Source: JAWVFM01 sp038237625
GTDB lineage: Bacteria > Actinomycetota > Thermoleophilia > Solirubrobacterales > 70-9
Direction: 5' to 3'
Length of the DNA: 64,000 bases
NCBI GenBank assembly: GCA_038237625.1
Contig: JBBRYM010000006.1
Span: forward strand, 88,454-152,453
The translations under genes were made by a program, and so were the position numbers. The notes beneath the pieces were generated by a model, which worked only from the letters and a program-made list of their open reading frames with translations, made no database searches and was not told the origin of the DNA. Below are positions 58,564 through 64,000 of this stretch, one piece after another; position 1 is the stretch's first letter, and every line of letters begins with the position of its first letter.

Positions 58564-59933
58564 GCCGCCTGCCGATCAGGCTGCGAGTGACGCTGGCCTT
58601 CACTGCGGTCATGGCGATCGTGCTCGCCGGGATCGGAGTCTTCCTGCACCAGCAGCTGCGCACGGAGCTCGACAACTCGATCGACCAGGACCTCCACGCC
58701 CGAGCCTCCGAGCTCGTCGGACAGATTCGCGTATCCGATGCCGGCCTGGGCGAGGCCGCCCGGACGGCGCTCGCCGCGAGGGGAGAGGAGTTCGCCCAGG
58801 TCCTGACGTCGTCAGGGATGGTCTTCGACGCACCGGCTCAGAGGCCGGAGCCTCCTGTCCTCACGAGCGCCGACCTGGCCGGCGTGCAGCCCGGAGCGCC
58901 GGTCGCCTTCGAGCGCCGTGGGGTGCCGGGCCTCGGGACCGAGCCCGTCCGCCTGGTCGCGAGCGGGATTCGCTTCGAGCATCAGGCACTGGTCGTCGTG
59001 GTCGGCCGGTCGCTGGCCGACCGCGACCAGGCACTTTCGAGCCTCCAGACGCTGCTGCTGATCGGTCTGCCGTTGGCGCTCCTGCTCGCTTCGCTGACGG
59101 CGTACGCCGCCGCCGGAGGGGCGCTGAGGCCCGTGGAGGCGATGCGTCGCAGGGCGGCCGAGATCTCGGCCGCGGAGTCCTCGCAGCGGCTGCCCCTGCC
59201 GCCGGCGCGCGATGAGCTGTGGCGGTTGGGCGAGACGCTGAACGCCATGCTCGACCGGATCCAGGCCGCGCTCGAGCGCGAGCGCGCGTTTGTCGACGAC
59301 GCCAGCCACGAGCTGCGGACCCCGTTGGCGATGCACAGGAGCGAGCTCGAGCTCGCCCTTCGCTACGGAGGATCGGAGGCGGAGCTCCGCGCCTCGATCG
59401 TGTCAGCCGCGGAGGAGGCCGACAGGCTTTCGCTGCTCGCGGAGAACCTGCTGGTCCTCGCCCGCTTCGATCGTGGCCAGGCGCTGAAGACGGAAGTCCT
59501 CGACGCCGACGACATCCTGGAGACCGTCCGTGAACGCCTCGCGGGGCGCGCAGGTGAGGAAAGTCGCACCCTGGTCGTCGAGCCCATTACGGCCGCCGCG
59601 GTGCGAGGCGACCGCGTGCGGCTCGAGCAGGCCCTCTCGAACCTGGTGGAGAATGCGCTGCGTCACGGTGGCGGCGAGATTCGCCTCTCGACTCGCGAGA
59701 ACGGCGCCAGCGTCGAGTTCCACGTCACCGATGAGGGAACGGGCTTCGCCCCGGAGTTCCTGGCGGACGCGTTCGAGCGGTTCCGCCTGGCGGATCCCGC
59801 ACGCGGCGGAGCGGGCGCGGGACTCGGCCTCTCGATCGTGAAGGCGATCGCGCTCGCCCACGGCGGCGATGCTGGCGTGGCGAACCGCCCAGGGGGCGGC
59901 GCCGACGTCTGGCTCAGGATCCCCCAGGGCTAG
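58560..59933 (+). CDS. Sensor histidine kinase
   Basis: 457 residues from a TTG overlapping the regulator stop. Two membrane helices (VTLAFTAVMAIVLAGIGVFL and TLLLIGLPLALLLASLTAYA) flank an extracytoplasmic sensor of about 130 residues. HAMP, a dimerisation domain with FVDDASHELRTPLA (His phosphosite), and an ATPase domain with LVENALRHGG, DEGTGFAPE and GAGLGLSIVKAIA follow. It is cognate to the regulator before it; the signal is unknown. Confidence 0.95.
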   Translation: MSRLPIRLRVTLAFTAVMAIVLAGIGVFLHQQLRTELDNSIDQDLHARASELVGQIRVSDAGLGEAARTALAARGEEFAQVLTSSGMVFDAPAQRPEPPVLTSADLAGVQPGAPVAFERRGVPGLGTEPVRLVASGIRFEHQALVVVVGRSLADRDQALSSLQTLLLIGLPLALLLASLTAYAAAGGALRPVEAMRRRAAEISAAESSQRLPLPPARDELWRLGETLNAMLDRIQAALERERAFVDDASHELRTPLAMHRSELELALRYGGSEAELRASIVSAAEEADRLSLLAENLLVLARFDRGQALKTEVLDADDILETVRERLAGRAGEESRTLVVEPITAAAVRGDRVRLEQALSNLVENALRHGGGEIRLSTRENGASVEFHVTDEGTGFAPEFLADAFERFRLADPARGGAGAGLGLSIVKAIALAHGGDAGVANRPGGGADVWLRIPQG

Positions 59934-60018
59934 TCGGCGGCTCCCTGCGCGCGGTCGGCAGGCTGATCGCAGCGAGTGTCCTGCGAGAGCCCTGACCGCC
60001 CATCGCTACCCTGTGGGC

Positions 60019-60990
60019 ATGGCGGTCGCGGCCAAGACCCATGCCCCGAAGCGGGTCCTCCTCGCATCCCCGCGCGGCTATTGCGCAGGGGTCGATCGCG
60101 CGGTGCAGACGGTCGAGCGGGCGCTGGATCTGTACGGGCCGCCTGTCTACGTCCGCAAGGAGATCGTCCATAACAAGCACGTCGTCGAGCAGCTCGCCGA
60201 GCGTGGCGCGATCTTCGTCGAGCAGGAGACCGAGGTGCCCGAGGGCGAGCTGGTGGTGTTCTCCGCGCACGGCGTCGCGCCGGCGGTCCACGACAACGCC
60301 AGGGCGCGCAGCCTGCGGACCATCGACGCCACCTGCCCGCTGGTGACCAAGGTCCACGTCGAGGCGCGCAGGTTCGCCGAGGCTGGCTACACGATCGTCC
60401 TCATCGGGCACGAGGGCCACGAGGAGGTCGAGGGAACCACCGGCGAGGCGCCGGCCAGCATCGTGCTGGTGCAGACGGAGGCCGATGTCGACGACCTGGA
60501 GGTCGACGACCCCGAGAAGGTGGCCTACATCACCCAGACCACGCTCTCGGTCGACGAGACCACCCAGATCATCGCCCGGCTCCGCGAGCGGTTCCCGGCG
60601 ATCACCTCGCCCAAGTCCGATGACATCTGTTACGCGACCACCAACCGTCAGATCGCGGTCAAGCAGCTGGCTCGCGAATGCGACCTCCTGCTCGTGATCG
60701 GCTCGACCAACTCATCCAACTCCAACCGCCTCGTCGAGGTCGCGCGCGAGCTCGGGACGCAGTCGCATCTGATCGACAACGCGGGCCAAGTTCGCGAGGA
60801 GTGGCTCGAGGGAGTCGAGACAGTCGGCATCACCTCCGGCGCCAGCGCGCCCGACGAGCTGGTCACCGAGCTCGTGACCTACTTCGAAGACCGGGGAGCC
60901 GAGGAGGTTTCGGAGCTTCGGACGGTCGAAGAGGACGTGCGCTTCATGCTGCCCAAGGAGATTCGCCAGGAGCTCGCAGCCCGGGCGTGA
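60019..60990 (+). CDS. ispH: 4-hydroxy-3-methylbut-2-enyl diphosphate reductase
   Basis: 323 residues from ATG. IspH makes IPP and DMAPP in the last step of the MEP isoprenoid pathway. The three Cys ligands of the iron-sulfur cluster are in PRGYCAGVDRA, IDATCPLVTKV and DDICYATTNRQ. ITQTTLSVDET and NSSNSNRLVEVA are also typical. The length is normal. A variant GEAP follows the GTTGE stretch. It is a stand-alone gene. Confidence 0.97.
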   Translation: MAVAAKTHAPKRVLLASPRGYCAGVDRAVQTVERALDLYGPPVYVRKEIVHNKHVVEQLAERGAIFVEQETEVPEGELVVFSAHGVAPAVHDNARARSLRTIDATCPLVTKVHVEARRFAEAGYTIVLIGHEGHEEVEGTTGEAPASIVLVQTEADVDDLEVDDPEKVAYITQTTLSVDETTQIIARLRERFPAITSPKSDDICYATTNRQIAVKQLARECDLLLVIGSTNSSNSNRLVEVARELGTQSHLIDNAGQVREEWLEGVETVGITSGASAPDELVTELVTYFEDRGAEEVSELRTVEEDVRFMLPKEIRQELAARA

Positions 60991-61009
60991 GCCCTGCCCG
61001 TGCCGAACC

Positions 61010-61693
61010 CTAGGCCGCGGGTGCGCCGGCCGGGGGCGCGCCGCTGGGAATGTCGAAGAGCGCCGTCACCGAGGCCGCGAACATGAGGTCGCCGGTGATC
61101 GTGATCTGACCCGCCATGAAGGCAGTCACGGGATTGAGGTTGCCTGTCACCAGGCGCAGGAACGTGACAGCGTCCATCTGCAGGCTGACGCGGGGATTGG
61201 AGTCGTGTCCCTCCTCGATCGTGCAGGCGCCGCCGGAGACGCGCACCGTGTGGCGATCCGGCTCGCCGCCGGCATTCGAGATCTCCCAGTTGATCACCGC
61301 ATCGGCCGTGGCCGCCGTCGCCGCGTTCAGCCGCTCCGGCATTCGCCGGAAGACTTCGCCGACGATCACCTCGCGAATGGGGCCGCTCATGGCTTCGGCG
61401 AGCTTGGCCTCCGGCGTCGAGCCGACCACGATTGCGACCACGTCGGGGTCGAAGACATCGGCGTCGATCGCGCCCGGGTCGATGGAGGTGAGATCGAAGG
61501 TGCCGGGGTCCACCTTGCGCAGAAGCGCTTTCGCCGTCTCCGGATCGGCGGCGCGAACGAGCTTGTTGATCGCCTCGGTGTCGAGGCCCTTGACCAGGTC
61601 GTTGAGGGCGCCCGGCTCCAGGTTCGTGACGAGCTCGCTGAGCGCGGCGGGCTCCAGGTTCTCGGGGTCGATCTGTGCGGGCTGGTCGTTCAA
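61010..61693 (-). CDS. SCP2 sterol-transfer domain protein
   Basis: 227 residues from a TTG at 61693, with GGAGGAGAGG just upstream supporting this start over the longer frame to 61774. The first 100 residues are Glu/Asp-rich short repeats (LSELVTNLEPGALNDLVKGL). The C-terminal 110 residues are an SCP2-like lipid-binding fold (INWEISNAGGEPDRHTVRVS, NPRVSLQMDAVTFLRLVTGN, GQITITGDLMFAA). It likely binds a lipid or acyl chain. It is divergent from a TetR gene with two operator-like repeats between them. Confidence 0.8.
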   Translation of the reverse strand: MNDQPAQIDPENLEPAALSELVTNLEPGALNDLVKGLDTEAINKLVRAADPETAKALLRKVDPGTFDLTSIDPGAIDADVFDPDVVAIVVGSTPEAKLAEAMSGPIREVIVGEVFRRMPERLNAATAATADAVINWEISNAGGEPDRHTVRVSGGACTIEEGHDSNPRVSLQMDAVTFLRLVTGNLNPVTAFMAGQITITGDLMFAASVTALFDIPSGAPPAGAPAA

Positions 61694-61721
61694 GGCCTCT
61701 CCTCCGGGGGGTGTGGGAATA

Positions 61722-61760
61722 TTCCTACCGATGCGTAGGAAAAATGCTACCAACCGGTAG
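61722..61760. promoter_or_regulatory. Two operator-like inverted repeats between SCP2 and TetR genes
   Basis: TTCCTAC-CGATGC-GTAGGAA (61722-61741) and CTACC-AACC-GGTAG (61747-61760). Both share the CTAC/GTAG core and lie in the 73-base gap between the divergent starts, where a TetR regulator would control both genes. Confidence 0.75.
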
Positions 61761-61766
61761 GAATCG

Positions 61767-62396
61767 GTGACCACGACGAAATCTCGCCGACGGGCGGAGC
61801 ATCTCGGGCCCGAGCGCCGCAGGCCCCTGGTCCTCGACGCCGCCCTGCGGATGTTCGTGGAGCACGGTTACGCCGGGACGTCCATGGATGCCATCGCCGC
61901 TGCCGCGAGCATCACCAAGCCGGTCGTCTACGAGTGCTATCCGAGCAAGGAGGAGCTCTTCGGCGCCCTCCTCGAGCGCGAAGAACAGCGCCTTTTGAGC
62001 GCGGTCCGGACCGCGCTTCCGGAGGCGGTGCGGGTCGAAGGCGTGCGCGAGCTGCTCGTCAACGGCTTCACGGCGCTCTTCGCTGCGGCCGCCAGCGCAC
62101 CCGATTCCTGGCGGGTGGTCTTCGGCTCAGAGCACGGTGCCGAGCCCGCCGTCGCCCGCCGCTTTCGTCGCGGCAGGGCGGCGGTCGTGTCGCAGGTCGA
62201 GCTGCTGATCAAACCCGTTCTCGGTGAAGCGAAGGTCGAGGACGCGACCCGACGCGCCCCGCTCTACGCCGAGCTTCTCGCCTCGATCGGCGAGGGTGGC
62301 GTACGGATGCTGCTTTCCTCGGCGTCGGATTGGACGCCCGAGGAGCTGGGCCCGCTGATGGCCGACCTTGCCGCCCGTGCCCTCGAGGTGGGTTAG
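61767..62396 (+). CDS. TetR-family transcription regulator
   Basis: 209 residues, GTG start. The N-terminal HTH is clear (LDAALRMFVEHGYAGTSMDA then IAAAASITKPVVYECYPSKE). The C-terminal ligand domain is all-helical. It probably represses itself and the divergent SCP2 gene through the repeats at 61722-61760; the ligand could be a lipid. Its 3' end overlaps the convergent redoxin gene by 4 bases. Confidence 0.92.
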   Translation: MTTTKSRRRAEHLGPERRRPLVLDAALRMFVEHGYAGTSMDAIAAAASITKPVVYECYPSKEELFGALLEREEQRLLSAVRTALPEAVRVEGVRELLVNGFTALFAAAASAPDSWRVVFGSEHGAEPAVARRFRRGRAAVVSQVELLIKPVLGEAKVEDATRRAPLYAELLASIGEGGVRMLLSSASDWTPEELGPLMADLAARALEVG

Positions 62397-63211
62397 TCGG
62401 GTACCCCGGCGGCGAACGACAGGGCCCACACGCGCACGCCCCCGGTTGCCCGCAGCGCCAGCTCGTGAGTCTCATGGCGCGGGTGCTCGGCCAACGCCAG
62501 GAGGCCGCCCTCGCTCACCGTAAGCCGGGCGGCGGGCCCGTCGTCGATTCTGGCGAAGATCTCGCCCTCTCCGTCCACCGCGGCGAACGCGCCTGCGGCT
62601 GAGTAGTCGAGAACCAGCTCCTCCGAGCCTCCGATCCACGGCTCGGCCGCCGAACCACCGGGAAACACCTCCGGCGTGGGTGCGGCAACCACTGCCCCGG
62701 GCGCGTCCGTTGGCCGCAGCGGCGTCATCGGCGCGGGCAGCGCGTCCCGCTCCGCATCGGCTTCGAGCTCGTCTTGGATCGCCAGCTCGGTCATCTCGTA
62801 CTCGCCTTCGCCGAAGTGAAACCAGCGCAGAACGCCCCCGCGTCCCCACAGAAAGAGCGAGGGCCAGCCCTCGCAGCCGTACTCGTGCCAGGCGGAGTAG
62901 GCGGAGTCATCCGCGACCGGGTGAGCGATGCCCAAGCGCGTCAGGGCCGCCTCGAGCGATCCCGTCTCGGCGGTGAACGGGTGGCGCGGGGAATGGACGC
63001 CGAGGGTCACGAGCCCGCGTGCCCGGTACCGCCGCTCCCACTCGACCACGTACGGCAGCGAGCGCATGCAGTTCAGCTGGGCGAAGTCGAAGAAGTGCAC
63101 GAGCACCGGCCCGCGTGCGGTGAGAGCGCTCATCGGCTTGGGCTCGCTGCACAGCCAGCGCGTGTTCGGAAGCCACTCGGGCGCCGCGATGTCCTGACGC
63201 TCGGGTCGCAT
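62393..63211 (-). CDS. DipZ-like thioredoxin-fold protein lacking the CxxC pair
   Basis: 272 residues from the ATG at 63211. A thioredoxin-like domain (VLVHFFDFAQLNCMRSLPYV, residues 33-55) is followed by a C-terminal beta domain, as in the soluble part of DipZ proteins. The usual active site reads CINC; here only the second Cys remains (QLNC). A one-Cys site could act as a peroxiredoxin-like or glutathionylation-type centre rather than as a disulfide relay. There is no signal peptide, so it is cytoplasmic. Confidence 0.7.
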   Translation of the reverse strand: MRPERQDIAAPEWLPNTRWLCSEPKPMSALTARGPVLVHFFDFAQLNCMRSLPYVVEWERRYRARGLVTLGVHSPRHPFTAETGSLEAALTRLGIAHPVADDSAYSAWHEYGCEGWPSLFLWGRGGVLRWFHFGEGEYEMTELAIQDELEADAERDALPAPMTPLRPTDAPGAVVAAPTPEVFPGGSAAEPWIGGSEELVLDYSAAGAFAAVDGEGEIFARIDDGPAARLTVSEGGLLALAEHPRHETHELALRATGGVRVWALSFAAGVPD

Positions 63212-63260
63212 CGAGGCCCCACGGTATCCTGCGCCCGACCCAACCCGTGAAGGAGCGAGC

Positions 63261-63869
63261 TTGACCACCACCGCCTGGGATCGAATCGAGGCCGCCCGCG
63301 AGCGCTGGAACGTGTTGCGTCACCCGTTCTACGCCCGGTGGTCCGCCGGCGAGCTGAGCGCGGCGGAGCTGGCCGCCTACACGGGGCAGTACCGCCACGC
63401 GGTCGCGGCCATCGCGGACATGAGCGAGACCGTTGCGACTGCGTTCCCCGAGCGCTCCGAACTCGCCGAGCACGCGCGTGCGGAGCGAGATCACGTGGAG
63501 CTTTGGGACCGCTTCCTCGATGCGACCGGCGGCGTCCGCAACGCCACGACCACTCCGGAAACGCAGGCCTGCGTCGCAAGTTGGACCCGTGACGATGATT
63601 CGCTGGCGACGCTGGCGCGCCTGTTCGCAATCGAGTCAAGCCAGCCCGCAATCTCACGCACGAAGCTTGATGGCCTCACATCCAACTACGGGTTCGACGC
63701 GGGCCCGGCGACCGAGTACTTCGCCGTTCACGAGAGCCTCGACGTGGAACACGCTCGCGAGGGCCGTGAGCTGATTGCCGAGATCGCGGGCTCCGGGCGT
63801 GACGACGAGCTCGTAGCGGCCGCCACGGCGGCGTATCGCGCAAACTGGCGCCTGCTCGACGGCGTTTGA
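63261..63869 (+). CDS. TenA/PqqC-like haem-oxygenase-fold protein
   Basis: 202 residues from a TTG with GAAGGAGC upstream. The all-helical pattern HPFYARWSAGELSAAELAAY, AERDHVELWDRF, FAIESSQPAIS, TEYFAVHESLDVEHAREGRE gives Glu and His residues placed as in the diiron or cofactor pocket of haem-oxygenase-fold proteins (TenA, PqqC, CADD, UndA-like). The ExxH pairs suggest a non-haem diiron oxidase rather than a thiaminase, but the substrate is unknown. Confidence 0.7.
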   Translation: MTTTAWDRIEAARERWNVLRHPFYARWSAGELSAAELAAYTGQYRHAVAAIADMSETVATAFPERSELAEHARAERDHVELWDRFLDATGGVRNATTTPETQACVASWTRDDDSLATLARLFAIESSQPAISRTKLDGLTSNYGFDAGPATEYFAVHESLDVEHAREGRELIAEIAGSGRDDELVAAATAAYRANWRLLDGV

Positions 63870-63903
63870 GCCTGGAGCCCGGGCCGCGGGACCGCGCCCC
63901 GCG

Positions 63904-64000
63904 ATGAGGCCGCTCGATCGCGCTCTCGGGATCGGGCTGGGAATTCTGCTCGGGATCGGGATCGTGGTGGTGTTCGTCTTCTTCGGCAGCGAGCAGACAA
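63904..64000 (+). CDS. Small membrane protein, partial (runs off the window)
   Basis: The ATG at 63904 opens MRPLDRALGIGLGILLGIGI and continues VVVFVFFGSEQT to the window end. One glycine-rich membrane helix starts close to the N terminus. The rest is beyond the edge, so the family cannot be named. Confidence 0.6.
   Translation, partial: MRPLDRALGIGLGILLGIGIVVVFVFFGSEQT

Noticed and set aside
1..64000. CRISPR array or cas genes
   Set aside because: No regularly spaced repeats and no Cas motifs were seen on either strand.

Overview
The window is high-GC DNA that reads as Actinomycetota, most likely class Thermoleophilia (Solirubrobacterales-like). This placement is inferred from several things: frequent GTG/TTG starts, multicopy SnoaL-like genes opening with MSEENVE, a secreted protein of the 'GSGNIRNNSIRSADLKNHK' type, sigma factors fused to membrane tails, and an actinobacterial TcpC/TcpE/VirB4-type conjugation operon. 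No rRNA gene or CRISPR array is present.

Layout. (1) 0-11.8 kb is decayed accessory DNA. It holds an unknown gene coupled to a metallophosphoesterase, the 3' part of an initiator tRNA with a terminator behind it (an attachment scar), a frameshifted AraC gene, a RICIN protein, scrambled IS110 pieces, a propeller protein with an HExxH motif, a retropepsin-like protein, a frameshifted IS481 copy with target duplications, and broken DyP peroxidase and MraY/WecA-type genes. (2) 11.8-18.5 kb opens with a second tRNA-Sec-like gene. A methylamine-dehydrogenase-maturation-like cluster follows (MauE-, MauA- and MauD-like, plus a membrane protein), then an ECF sigma factor with a membrane-anchored propeller partner and a lipoprotein. 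(3) 18.6-22.65 kb is the selenocysteine cassette: selD diverges from selA-selB-tRNA-Sec. (4) 22.8-49.7 kb is an integrative conjugative element. Its parts are a 16-bp inverted repeat, a coupling protein, a sigma factor with a membrane tail, and an operon encoding TcpC-like, VirB2-like, TcpE-like, VirB4-like and VirB6/TrbL-like proteins, a peptidoglycan hydrolase and SSB, followed by a sigma factor, a Replic_Relax protein and an excisionase-like protein. No integrase is visible. The conjugation genes are split by about 11 kb of cargo (26.15-37.0 kb): secreted proteins, an intact IS481 copy, and a 1330-residue protein that looks like a defence nuclease. The right edge of the cargo carries the 3' part of a tRNA-Ser(CGA). 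(5) 49.9-51 kb holds a winged-helix gene and a membrane-protein gene, a possible further accessory pair. (6) 51.6-64 kb looks like ordinary chromosome: SnoaL genes, an EamA-type transporter, a serine protease, WS/DGAT, an M28 peptidase, a two-component system, ispH, an SCP2 protein with a divergent TetR regulator, a redoxin and a haem-oxygenase-fold protein.

The strongest leads are the large nuclease-plus-helical-repeat protein with its apparently leaderless promoter (32.7-36.7 kb), the second tRNA-Sec-like gene (11.8 kb), the MauA-like Cys-rich Tat protein with its folding partners but no catalytic large subunit (12.1-15.0 kb), and two tRNA-derived attachment scars. Frameshifts are called from sequence alone and could be assembly errors.
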